A DNA stretch of 42,519 bases from Actinomortierella ambigua (lineage: Eukaryota; Mortierellomycota; Mortierellomycetes; Mortierellales; Mortierellaceae): positions 1 to 42,519 of the forward strand of contig JAAAJB010000302.1 in the NCBI GenBank assembly GCA_016098155.1, in the 5' to 3' direction. How positions within the stretch are numbered: the stretch's first letter is position 1; each line of letters starts with the position of its first letter. This document shows, in pieces, positions 20,360 to 31,672 of the stretch. The notes beneath the pieces were generated by a model. It was given only the letters and a program-made list of their open reading frames with translations. It made no database searches and had not been told where the DNA came from. The translations under genes were made by a program, and so were the position numbers.

Positions 20360-21985
20360 ATGTCATCCAGAGCATCCTCGCTCAACCTGTACGACAAGGA
20401 GCTCCCGTATGATCCCGACGAGATCGAGTATCTTGATGTCGCCACGACCTATTCCGAAGAAAAAGACGATGGAGAGTCAGTCTTTAAAGAGTATTGCGAC
20501 TCGAGACGGCCAATACCTATTCGGTTCTACCAGCATAGGCGGTTCTGGATATTTTGCATGGTTCTGACGGTCGTGTTCCTGGCTATCTTTGTGCCACTGT
20601 TCATCGTCTACATTCTTCCAATCATTGCCCAAGAGATGATGAATTCGGCCAACATGCAGGTTATCCAGATGAATATGACCCAACCAACAGAGACCAACAT
20701 GCATGTTTCCGTCCACGCTTCCGTCTTGGGCATCCCAAAGATTTTTTCAGCAACACTCGAGTTTCAGGAACAAGTGGTCGTCTCCTGGAACAATCGGCTT
20801 ATTGGATCCATGAACCTTGCGCCCGTCCAGGTCAAGAATGGTAACGGCGACTTTTGGCAGGAAACGACGTTTTATATCAGCGATACCGCCGCCTTTGGTG
20901 ATTTCGTGAAGACTCTGGTAACGTTTCGCTTTTATACCTTTTTTTTCATTTCCCACGGGGGAAGATGGTTGACGAAAAAAAAAAAAAAAAGACATGCGCT
21001 ATCAATGCTCTCGGCTGGTGCAGCGCGGAAGCCTATCGGAATGGTGTCTACAATGGAGACAAGGAGTGCTCTCTATGGTTCGGTACATGGATCATCGTTC
21101 TTGTTCCTGAACCTTGCTGAGAGAGAAGATTACATTCAGAGGTTTGATTGTCTTGTCCACGCTCCATGCAAAGGAGGGCTCACAGCATCAACATGCCGAA
21201 ATATTTATTATCCATCCAAGGAGGTACTAGTCACTCAGATGTGCTTTGTCAATGGTGCTCAACGGGAGATGGTGAGAAAACAAAAGCAAGCCATATTGCA
21301 ATGTTTGCAGCACAAAGGGCACACATCAATTGTCCTTCTTTCTGTTGGTCGAGTTCGGTTGAGGTGGTAGTTTGTTTTACGGTAGAAAACGATCCCTGGA
21401 TGACTGGAGAAGTAGTCTTGCGTTTCGCAGCACGTCAGGACAAGAACATACGCTGGAGGGCGCGACAAGGATAAGGGAAAGAGTCACCGTGGGAAGGACG
21501 AGAGTGTGAAACTTCACAGCAATTGTGTCAATGTTGTGGACAAAACTAAGGGGAAGAGGTGCTCACCATTTTTTCTTGCCTGTGTGCTAACCGAGAATAA
21601 AATCTGGTCGACTTCCTTGGCCATTTTATATAATGCATGATCCCACGATGCCTATGTCGCATAGATGTCTACTGACTCATTTTCATGGGCAATGAAGAGC
21701 AAGGCGACGGTCAAGGCCTTTGGGCTATCTATCAAGGACCTCAAGATTGACAAGATGCTGCCTATGAACGGTAATACGTGTGAATGTTGAACAAAATTCG
21801 GCTCACTGTGTTTATCAGCTGACCGTCTGACTCTTCAAATGTACATCTCACAACAAAAATTGAGGTAACGCACTGGACGTGCATCCTCAATAGCACCGTT
21901 TGTTCCCACACATCGGTTCAAACCAGTTATTTTCATGCATGCATGCACGCATGTTACGACTGTGGTGCTTCGCTGCTAAAAAAAC

Positions 21986-22016
<31 letters not shown>

Positions 22017-24003
22017 CTGCCCCATCTGTGGAGCAGTCTTTTCGCTCGGACCACAACTAACAAAACGATGTCTTACTTGCCTAATAGGTCTAAGCAACTT
22101 TGCTAATGTTCAGCTGCAGAGTTTTGATCTCCCTCGCGATGCACCAGAGGGTGCCCACATCTACATCAGGGCTGAAATTCCAAACCCTTCGCCGATCGGT
22201 ATGACACTTGGCACAATTACTTTCGACCTATCGTACAAGACAGCCTACCTCGGACAGGTGACGGCCAAGGGCGTGACATTAATAGGAGGCCAACCGATGA
22301 TGCTTGTTTGCGAAGGCGTTCTTCTCAAGCAGACAGACCCTGTCCACCTCCAGGAACTATCCGAGCTTATCTCCAACTACCTGGGTGACGTCCCGAGTAT
22401 GGCTTTCGCGCAAGGTGTTTCAGTCTTTCCAGATGGCGTTAATCAAGTCTCGTGGATCACGAATGCGATTACATCAACCAAGATGACTGTCCCGATCAAA
22501 GCAGTGCAGAAGCTCGAGGTAATCAAGGATATTGAAATCAAAGACATGGACCTCAGTATCACGGCAGCCAATCCTTGGATGCCAACGGTTACGTCAACGG
22601 CAGTGGGGGCCAGTTTCAGGATTCCATTCAACATCAGTATCAACATCACCGATCTAAGTAACACGGTCCTTAGGATGGCTTATCAGGGCCGGGAGTTCGC
22701 CTTGATCACAACCGCCACTTGGAACCGGACCATGTCCGATATGGCCAACAATAAGATTGTCTTTACAATCCCGCCAACGGAAGTGACGATCCAAGAGGCT
22801 GGTCGGGACGCCTTTCAAAAGTTTCTAACATCCGTCACCCAGCAGGATGCGTCGACCTTGGAGGTTATAGGAGCGGCGAGAGGGGTGGCTGACACCTCAT
22901 TGGGTACTGTCGTGCTCCATGTCCCATTAAAGACGTCGGTTCAATTGCAAGGTATCAACTTCTCCGCAGCCAAACCGACAGTTTCTGACATCAAGGTGAC
23001 CAATGGCACAACTGAGGGTGTGACTATCATGGCTAACATTGCCATGGTCAACCCCTCCATCTTCTCGGTCAGTCTGGGCCGCGTGAACCTCATGGTGTCG
23101 TGCACAATCGACGGACAGACAGAAGTGTTGGGGATGGCGACAATCCCGTCCATGATTATCCGGCCAGGGCAGAACACCCTTGCAGGCGTGATCGACTACC
23201 ACCCGGCTAACACGCAGTTCGGCAACAAGTTCCTCAGCACCTATGTCGCCGGGGGAATGATAAACGCTACCATCTTCGGCTACGATCAGTCCTCGGACAT
23301 TGCGTCGATTGCGCCAACTTTGGCCTCGCTGAGGTTGACCACCATGCTTCCAGGCATGACACCGCCTGCGCGGATCTTGACTGGCGGAAATGGTGCTCCG
23401 ACGTTGGGGGCGATCCTAGGCTCGCGCCGGATCCCGTTCACGGTCACTGCCGTGAATCCTCTCGACACGACGATCTGGCTCAACACGATGACGGTGGATG
23501 TCTTCTGGCGCGACACAGTCTTTGGGTCGGTGCGCAACGCTCGCATTCCGTTTGCACTGCTACCCCACGTCGAGGCCAGGTCGCCCGAGTTTATCGTCCC
23601 GTGTCCTACGGGGTTCCAGTTCGCTCTGTTTCTGGTCACACAGTTCTTACCCTTGAATCCGCAGGTCATCGCTGGGGGCACCGTCGCGGTTGACATCCGC
23701 GCTAGCTTGGAGACCACCCTCGGTGGCGCCTCCGGTATTGGGTACCCAGCGGCGTTGAATTACCAGCAAAAGGCCGTCCCAGCTTTCCTCAAGCTCGATG
23801 TCAGTTTTGTAGGCTTGACCAAGCGCAGCTACGAGACCGATCACCCGGAGAGCGAAATCGACAACCATACCCTGTACGACATGGTTACGAGCAAAATAGG
23901 TTACGAGCCATCCATCCATGATACAAGTGCCTATATTCGCTGGCTTCAACGGTCACTCACAGTGTTATACCCCGAAGAGGCCAAGGTTCACATAGCCGAT
24001 TAA
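20360..24003 (+). CDS. DUF3712/Tag1-like large type II membrane protein
   Basis: Exons 20360-20917, 21665-21770 and 22088-24003 keep frame and code 859 residues. An acidic cytosolic N-terminus of about 60 residues is followed by one long hydrophobic helix (about 63-90), then a large lumenal or outer part rich in beta-strand-like repeats. Runs such as FSWAMKSKATVKAFGLSIKD, split by intron 1, and the repeated V(T/P)-N-P patterns fit the fungal DUF3712 (LEA-2-like) family. This includes the vacuolar membrane protein Tag1, which ends autophagy in yeast. Many N-glycosylation sequons (for example NMT, NIS, NRT, NAT) fit a lumenal position. Intron 1 is unusually long (747 bases), and both introns carry long A-runs. 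Vacuolar location and any autophagy role are inferred from the family. Confidence 0.82.
21988..22011. repeat. Poly(A) run inside intron 2 of the DUF3712 gene
   Basis: About 24 consecutive A on the plus strand, 77 bases before the splice acceptor. A shorter run (about 16 A) lies in intron 1 near 20977. No target-site duplication or element body was seen next to either. Confidence 0.85.
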
Positions 24004-24394
24004 TTTGTCTGAGCCTGTCGCGGTGGTATGTAGAGTGCAGAGACCTCCTTTGCGCATCATCTCTATTCACCATCGGCTCTACAATGACTTGGATTTGACA
24101 ACTCCCAATCTTGCCTTCCATCTGCCCATGCACATTGAACACCATGGCTGGATCAATAAATACAAAACTATACAGAAAATAGAGTAAGCTACAACTCGGC
24201 CTATGCTATGTCTAGCATACAGTTTCCACCTCTAGCTGGATCCGGAACTGCAGGAGAGGCCTGTTCTTAGAGTCATATGTACTTGAGTCATTGCCACATG
24301 GTGCAGTGATAACCCGGAGGACCCCAAAATGAGCTAGGAATACCTCAGAGATTTTATCTCCGCCAACATTTGATCTTTCCAAGAGATAGCGCGG
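24004..24394 (+). other. 3' UTR and flank of the DUF3712 gene
   Basis: No gene seen. It contains an AATAAA polyadenylation hexamer at 24155-24160. Confidence 0.55.
24155..24160 (+). terminator. AATAAA poly(A) signal candidate
   Basis: Canonical hexamer about 155 bases after the DUF3712 stop codon on the sense strand. Confidence 0.45.
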
Positions 24395-24663
24395 TTATTT
24401 GAACGGGATGTTGGCGCGATGGTGCCAAACTCGACAATCCTGCCCACAGGATTTTATACACTGTGCTGGATGTTGGCAAGTCCTGAACATACCATAATTT
24501 TTTCTCTGAAAAGGCATGGGTGGATGGTCGATCGAGCTAGGATGAAAACTCCACCAGTCAGGGCGGCGGATTGAGCCAGGAGATTGATTGGTGCCAGTAG
24601 CTGTCGCACACAATGGTCGTGATCCAGGGACATCACCGAGGATTGGCACGGTCCTTCATCAGG

Positions 24664-24894
24664 TCAAGCGCCAAAACCATCGTCTGACCACCTGATGCAT
24701 GCGTACCGCTGAGCCTCTTCTAGAGACTCGACGACGACCTGCACTATCTTAGTGAAATAATAATCTTCTATTGGTCTCCATCTGCAAACTCGGGCGACCT
24801 CTCCCACACCCTTGACAGTGGTCGCGTGTGAGAGCTTCTCGCACAATTTTTCGAGCACAATGTCAGGCAAGATCCATGGCTCCCCGTCAGTCAT
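24664..24894 (-). pseudogene. Small orphan frame or gene remnant, weakly HRDC-like
   Basis: A 76-codon frame starting MTDGEPWILPDIVLEKLCEK, with an in-frame stop shortly upstream and a stop at 24664. Its pattern (LPD at a helix start, a helix, a GVG turn, another helix) resembles HRDC-type helical domains at the end of RecQ helicases or RNase D-like nucleases, but the match is by eye and weak. A second frame just downstream on the same strand (24636-24454) is also protein-like but has no domain. It could be the remnant of a larger gene or a short lineage-specific gene. No splice signals convincingly join the two. Confidence 0.3.
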
Positions 24895-25157
24895 TGTAGG
24901 GGCTACACCCGACTACGCCTTGTAGGTCTCCTTCCTCCATGCTAGCAACAGCCGCCTACCCAATTGCTGCTCCACATGCATGATCCTGGCCGTGCAGCAG
25001 ACATCGCATTCTTCATCTCAAGAGCGTCCAATGTTGAAACGGTCGCTTATTATCTCCCAATGACATTTCTCCTCCTACTACTAGTAATAATTTATAAATT
25101 AAATGATGGGATCAAGGAGACGAAGCAGGCGGGCTTTCAGCATCTTCTTCGGCCTCC
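24895..25157. other. Intergenic, 3' flank of CDC7
   Basis: AT-rich near 25085-25105, with AATAATTTATAAATTAAATG-type sequence that could hold the CDC7 polyadenylation region on the minus strand. No gene seen. Confidence 0.4.
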
Positions 25158-28100
25158 TCAGCCATCTTGAGCTGCAGGCGCCGCTTGCTCTTTGTTCTCC
25201 TCCGGTTTATTGGTTGCATCTGTCGCCGCTTGCTCTTTGAGCTGCTTCTCCTTTTCCTGGCGAAAAAAGTCTTCCTTGAAGGCTCGGTAGGTCTTCAACT
25301 GTTGTGGTGTGTACGTCGCGAGGAACTTGTGCTGCAGCGCTTGTTCAGCCGTGATTCGTTTTGTCGGATCCAGACACAACAATTTCTGCAATAGGTCCAC
25401 TGCATCCTCTAGGCCCTCTTGACTGTCCCAGCCAAAATCGTACGCCCTGTCGCTGCTGCCATTGCCATTGCCACTGTTGCCACTACTACTGCTGCTGTTG
25501 GCCTTTAGAGAGAACGAAGCCAAGGATGGCAGTGCAGCACCCAAGGCTTTAGGGTTGCTGCTCGTGGTAGTCTGCTGCCGATGGCTAAGCGAGGGTGGTG
25601 GAAGTACTCTTGTCTTGAAAGGGAGTTGTTGCTGTGGCCGAGCGGCATCCTGAGGTGGCGGTGGCTGCATGCTGTGCGAAGGACGAGGATCGTTGTCCGC
25701 TTGAGCTTGCTTAGGAGCTTGAGCTGTCGCTACAAAGGAAGGGGCCTTCACGGTCCTGTTCGACGTATCCATAGGCGAGTTCGTGGCTATAGGAGCGCTG
25801 ACACTGTACTGAGACGTCTCATCTTTCACGATTTGATCAGCGGCAGCCTTCAGCAATGCAGAGGGTTCATCTTGTGGTTGCTGAACACGATCTTTCTGTG
25901 GGTGAGACGGGCCATCTTCTTTGGCGCCTTTTGTTGGTACAGCCATGGTGGTGTCAGCGGTAGTAGCACCAGCATCAGGAGTGCCCTGGTGAGTGGAGGT
26001 TGAGGAGGGCTTTTGAGAGGAAGACGAAGCTCGCTTGGGCTCTGTAGAAGAATGGAACTTTTGCTGGTGGCGACAGATAAGGTTGTACATCTGACTAATG
26101 TCGTTGATTTTAGTTTTGGTGGCGATGATCATCTCCTGCAGAGCCAATTTCTGCTCCTGTGAAAGTGGTGGAGGTGGTGTCACGGTCGCTCCAGGTGCAG
26201 TGCTCGAATTCTCTTTTCCTGCTGTGACAGAGGTTTCTGACCGACTCGTGGGTTGTTGTTGATTCCTTGACGAACCGCTAGACGGGCTCTGCTGTGCTTG
26301 AGATTCCTTTTCCTTCTGTGAAGCACGTCCACCATCTCGGCCCTTCAGCTGTGCGACCATCTTGTCAAGTTGACTACGTAGGTGAGTCACGTTTCGCAGA
26401 CACGCAGCCTTCTGCACCTTGAGCGGCAGCTTTGTATCGAACCACCAAGGCACCCCAAACCGCGCCGGGTGCATTAGACGACAGACTCTCAAAAACGGAA
26501 CGCCTTCCTCCCTGACTGTGGGAACAGTCGTCACAAACGTTCGGTTGAAGGACGCCGCCACCTTTTTCATCTCGATGTTTCCGTACAAGACCGCCAGCTC
26601 GATCAAGGCATCGGAATCCTCAATGGCATAGAAAAAGGGGAAACGGCCTGACAAGAATGAGATGAGAATCGCACCTGCCGCCCACACATCCAGTGCCACT
26701 GTTTGCTTGACATGGCGAAACAAAATCTCGGGCGACCGAAATCCTCGCGTGCCAGCACGGTTCACCTTGATCGTGGGGCGTGGGTCGTGACGAAGGAATC
26801 CCGGTTCTCGATTGGAGCTTAAAGACGTCGCAGTAGTCGTTAGTGAAGCAGCAGGCTGCAGAGGTTGTTGCTGTTGGGGTTGTTGTTGACTATGGTGTTT
26901 GTTTGGTCGAAGAAGGTCAACAGGGGCGGTCCCTTGACCGCCACCAGGTAGAACGCCCTGTAAGGGCTGATGAGATCCTGTGGCGTCTGGTAGTCCTCCT
27001 CCTGCTACACCTCCAGCACTCGCAGCTGCTGGCGTCGAAGGAGCCACAGGCGGTACAGAGGACTTGTACTTGGATGGATAGTGATACGGCTCGAATTGAT
27101 CCTCACGCTGGGCAAGACCAAAGTCGACAAGTATCCCTGTCTTGCGGACAGTGTCATACAAAAAGTTGGTGGGTTTGATGTCGCGGTGGATGATACCATA
27201 CTTGTGAATATGCGCCAATGCTGAGAAGAGGGCGCGGAAATACCACCGAATATCATCCATAGCGAGGCGGCGAAAGTACATCTGGAGGACACAGTATACA
27301 GAAACGAAGGAGTTGCTCAGTGAGTGCAATGTTTGGTATTTAAAAAATTGACATGTGTCCTCTCAGGTCATCGAACAATGAAAAAGGATATAAAAAGCGT
27401 ACTCGATACTCATCATGTGCATAGAAAGGCAAGACAACAATGACCTGATCACGGTGTCGAAAGGCTGTGATCAAGGGCGCCACATTCTTGCTTCCGCTGT
27501 CGAGAGAGATCGAAGGGCGTTAGAATGAATGTGTGAACACTGTAGCTACATTAACCAGCATCTCACACTCCAACAAGAATCTTACGTCAACTGCTTCAGG
27601 ATTGAGATTTCGCTCTCAAGTCGCTGAGGGCTGCTGGCCACAGTTATCCTCTTGATAGCGACCACCTTGCCAGGAACTTCCGCTTGCGAACTATCTTCTG
27701 TGTAGTCTCGCCCATAGCACATACGATATGGCTTCTTGTCAAGACCATAGTCCCAGTAAGAATTAGAGTACTCGTGATACTTGAGATCGATTGCCTTGTA
27801 AACATAACTAAATGTGCCTGTAATAAGAAAAATATAAAAAGGAGAGGGGAAAATCAATTGCGTGCTTGCCGACGTTCCCCGCAACTGCATCTGGTCGATA
27901 ATACGCCCTAGATCGACATCTTATGTCGCATTTTGCGCTTGCTCCTTTACCTTCACCAATCTTGTCAAGGACCTTGTATTGATCGGAGAGCCCCGGAAAA
28001 GTGCGCTCGAACACTCGGATCTCATTCTGAATCTGCTCCTGCTCGATGATGTCACTCTGAACGTCCTCGTTAGCATCAACATCCATCATGACATCCTCCG

Positions 28101-29229
28101 CCTCCCTTTCATCCACCATATCGTGCTCTTGAAGCTGATCCTGATCTTGTGGTAAAGGCGTGGTGCGTTCGTTTGAATGTCGCTGTGTGCTGTTGACATG
28201 ACAATGGTCGTTCTGGCGTTCATGCTGAATATGATCCGCAACCTCCTCTTGTACTTGTTGAGGGTGTTCCTGGTCATTTCGTTGTGTGGACGGTTTGCTA
28301 CTTGCGTTCCGCGTAGTCATTCCCTGATGTTTTGGTATACGCTGATCAGCCCGAGAAAAGGCATCTTCAGGAGGCGCAACTGGCGACTCTAGCGACTGAA
28401 AAGTAGGACATATCGTGCCGTACGAAAGGTTGGTATTAGGGGCTGCTGTTGAGGATGCGTTCTGTGGGTGCTGAAAAGAGTTGTCTACGCGCCGATCTTT
28501 GTCTTTTGCGGCAGCGTGGGAAGCGACGGGCAAGCGCTGATCTCCATGGGCAGAAGCGCGACCGCGTTTGGTCGCAGGCGCACCTGTGAGTGCCCTTTCA
28601 TCGTCGCGAGCGGATGGTGAATTTGTCAGAGGCCTCTTTTCTCTACGTCTCAGGAGCGATAATGGTGCACTTTCTTGCGGAGGATGGGGATGGGGATATG
28701 ACTGGAGTTGGTGGTGGTATTGATATCGAGGGTCCATGTTCCCGTGGGCCTGTGATGAATTTTGATCAGGTTGATAATCGCCTCCAACGGCTTCCTTTTC
28801 AAAAAGCGCCGCGAGCGACTTGCTCGATCGCTTTTCCGCTGCTGTGTGCCGGTCCAGTTCGGTGATGTGGTGGTGGGCCCTTCCGTGATCTTGAGCACCC
28901 ACGACAACCGAGGTCCTCCGCTTCCGGTCTAAAGGCACAGACGCGTGTTGTACTATTGGCGGTTGTGCAAGACATGTCTCCCCATTGGTTTGCGGTGACA
29001 TTGGCTCGTCGGCGTCGTCGTCCTGACCCAGCTGCAGGTTGTTGTAGTACTGAACACCGACCCAACCTTGCTTCTGTCCCTGAATATTGGCGTTGCTGCT
29101 ATCTGGGCCAGGGAATCTTTTGGCAGAGCGAGTAGTGTGTGGTGCAGTTGCAGGAGCATTCATGTCATTGTTGACCATGTCATTGAAAGGCCTGTTCTGT
29201 TTCTGAGGAGCAGTGGCAGATGCATCCAT
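25158..29229 (-). CDS. CDC7: Cdc7 kinase (DDK catalytic subunit)
   Basis: Ser/Thr kinase that phosphorylates Mcm2-7 with its Dbf4 partner to fire replication origins; nuclear. Exons 29229-27951, 27817-27586, 27496-27403 and 27281-25158 keep frame and give 1242 residues. A Gln/His/Asp-rich N-terminal extension of about 415 residues precedes the kinase. Kinase marks: IGEGTFSYVY glycine loop (424-433), VAIK with Lys482, IHRDIKPTNFLY (566-577, catalytic Asp569), VDFG (587-590), and FRSPEILF where most kinases have APE. The HRDIKPTNFLY form and the inserts are typical of Cdc7: about 90 residues between DFG and SPE, and about 300 residues of Ser/Gln/Pro-rich sequence before the last kinase helices (LLQKLLCLDPTKRITAEQAL). 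The start codon is the first ATG of an open frame and agrees with the short divergent promoter shared with the eIF4E gene. Confidence 0.94.
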
Positions 29230-29524
29230 GGGTGAGAATGGCGCGGTAGGGTTCCTGAGGCATCAACACAACAGCTTTGGACTGTTGTTTTTGGTGCAGT
29301 TTTATGTCTGTGCAGAACATGTGGGCTTAAGGGTGGGACAGACCACCAGGCCAAGGCGAGTAGAGAGCACGCACACACACACACAACACCGAAAGCAAAG
29401 AGGGAAAACTCAAAAGGAAAAAAGTGAAAGAAGACAACGGCTTTTGCTTGCTTCCTCTTCACCGCCTCACCCTCGGGCCGCCCCCTTCCCTCCCTCCTTC
29501 TTCCGCATCATTCATTTGACAGAC
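29230..29524. promoter_or_regulatory. Divergent promoter between CDC7 and the eIF4E-family gene
   Basis: 295 bases separate the two start codons. It contains a CA run (about 29371-29385) and a pyrimidine-rich stretch just before the plus-strand start. No TATA box is obvious for either side. Confidence 0.6.
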
Positions 29525-31303
29525 ATGCCCCCATCGGTTGTCTCTCAACAAGGAACAGTCCAGCTACCATCGTCTACCGACTCTGGTGCTGCTACTGCTG
29601 CTGTTGTCGATGTTGCCCAGACCCAGACATCTGCTGACAAGGACGACAATCCCGACCCTCCGCGCAAGCTGTCCCAGATGGCACTGATCCCGTTGAAGCA
29701 TGACTGGGTCTTTTGGCATGACAAGTACGTGTTGTGAGCTTACATCAGGCTTCTGCACAAAAGTCTTTTCCTCGACACATTCCCTTTGAGTAACCTCTGG
29801 CAACTTTCCTCCATTCGTTTCTCCTTTCTTCCTTCCTCTTTCCTCTTTCCTCTTTCCTCTTTTTTTTTTTTGTCTTGATTTCATTTTCCGCGTAGATATG
29901 TTGCCAATGCTACACCGGCTGAGTACACGGAGAACTTGCGAGAGATCTCTGATGTCAACTCTGTTCAGGTAAGAGAAGGGGTCATCCAACTCCCTTGTGG
30001 TTGGGCAATGATAGGTTATAGTGGAGAGAGTGAGTGATACTGAACTCGATTTTTTTTCTCTTGTCTTTGGACTGCACAGTCCTTCTGGTCAGTCTACAAT
30101 AATATCAAGGGACCTGAGAGCCTGTCGCTGCGGTATTCACTGCATGTCATCCGCAAGGGCATCAAGCCACTGTGGGAGGATCCTCTCAACGAGCGAGGAG
30201 GCGCATGGAACTTTCGGACCAGCAAGGCCGATGCCCCCGTTGTCTGGAGGGAGCTGCTCATGGCCCTCATCGGCGAGCAGTTTGCAGAGACTATTGCTGA
30301 AGGTAAATGATGTGATTCTCTGGGAAAGGGGGGTGACACTGCCCTGCATCCTCGAGGGCGGGGAGGGATGGACGGAGGGATGGAAGGGTGGAGGGAAGAG
30401 GTGTTGTTTACTGCCTTACCCCCTCCCAGCGAAGCAAGATCATCCAGACAGACAGATAAAAGGGACTTCCCAGGGCATCGCTGCTCACAAAACTGGCTGG
30501 CCCCCTCCCTGGTATTGCTGAACCTTCATTCATCCAGCGCGTTCGGGTACCATTGCCGTGGGCAATGATGTCATAGCCTACGGGAAAAAAAACAACTCCA
30601 GGGCCCGCTCCCTTCACTTCCATCCAAGTCCACTACCGACTACTCTTTCCTTTCCAACCCCCCCTCCATCCTATGTACTCTGGTTGGATCACTTAAAGTA
30701 CATTTCCACCGGGAAAGAGTGAACACATTTGCCCCAAAGCGACCGAACATCGCTGTGGTTCAGCATTATATTTCATTCTCTTTTTGGTACCACTTGGCTA
30801 CCTCACTTCCCATGTACCAAGCAAATATTTTAAATACGATAGTTGGTAGGAAGGCAGCGATCAAATATCGCTAGCCTTCTTTTAAAGCAGTATTGAATGT
30901 GGACAATCAGCACTTCTCTCGTCTACATGCATGTTTTGAAGGCAATCCTCAACACTACTTGGAGCACCCACTAACCTCGCACTCACTGTCGACACTCTTT
31001 ACCAGGTGACGAGATTTTCGGCTTGTCAGTATCGGCGCGTTGGAACTCGGACATCTTTCAGATTTGGAACAAGGACTCGACGCTGAAGGACCAAAGCACC
31101 GTTATGGTCAAGGTCAAAGACATCCTCAAGGGCATCGAGTTGCAGTCGCCCTTCTACAAAGGTATGGAACAGCTGTTACTTGGGCTTTGCTCGTGCGTGA
31201 TGAAACTTGAGCAAAAGTTCTCATTGCATATTCTCTCTCCTTTTTATGGTTCCAACAATCAGCCCACAAGGACCACGACCACTTCAACTCGACGACCAAA
31301 TAA
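29525..31303 (+). CDS. eIF4E: eIF4E-family mRNA cap-binding protein
   Basis: Binds the mRNA 5' cap for translation initiation or repression. Exons 29525-29724, 29896-29968, 30080-30302, 31006-31161 and 31263-31303 give 230 residues. After a Ser/Thr/Asp-rich N-terminus of about 55 residues comes the eIF4E fold: HDWVFWH (W61, W64), VNSVQSFWSVYNNI (partner-binding surface), PLWEDP with cap Trp123 and Glu124, GGAWNFR and WRELLMALIGEQF. The second cap-stacking position (human W56) is Tyr77 in AEYTENL. PLWEDP rather than PMWED and that Tyr point toward the class II (4EHP/nCBP-like) side of the family, although the first Trp is kept. Intron 3 is 703 bases, the longest in this gene. The stop codon overlaps an AATAAA hexamer. 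Confidence 0.9.
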
Positions 31304-31672
31304 AGCTGACACGTACAGCACATACCAGAGATGCCAAATGAACACTTTGCACCGCAGCAATGACGCTTCTGCGTAAACATCGGAAGAGCATTGATGGTAT
31401 TTTTCATTACAAGCAATGGGATGTGCAAAGGCGAAAGAATATAACTACACTGTAAAGGAAGGGGAGAAAGAAAGAAAGAAAGGGGCTGGCATATGAACAA
31501 AGGTCAGTGAGCGCTACACCCAGATGGGATCGTAACGGCTCATTATGAACAAGCCAGGGGAACAAAGCGTTGGGTGCCCAAGAGTGATAGAGAGAGAGAG
31601 GGAGAAAAAAAAGGTGGGAGTGGGGCACCATAGGTGGCAATACCATGGAGTGAAGAGAGCCCAACCATTGGC
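31304..31672. other. Intergenic between convergent 3' ends
   Basis: 3' flanks of the eIF4E-family gene and SKP1. AG-rich in places (about 31585-31610). No gene seen. Confidence 0.6.

Noticed and set aside
20918..21664. Coding-like stretches inside intron 1 of the DUF3712 gene
   Set aside because: Splicing from 20917 to 21665 restores a continuous DUF3712 pattern, and the intron stretches contain stops or lack homology.
21988..22011. Poly(A) run as the tail of a recent retroposon
   Set aside because: No element body, reverse-transcriptase sequence or flanking target-site duplication was visible.
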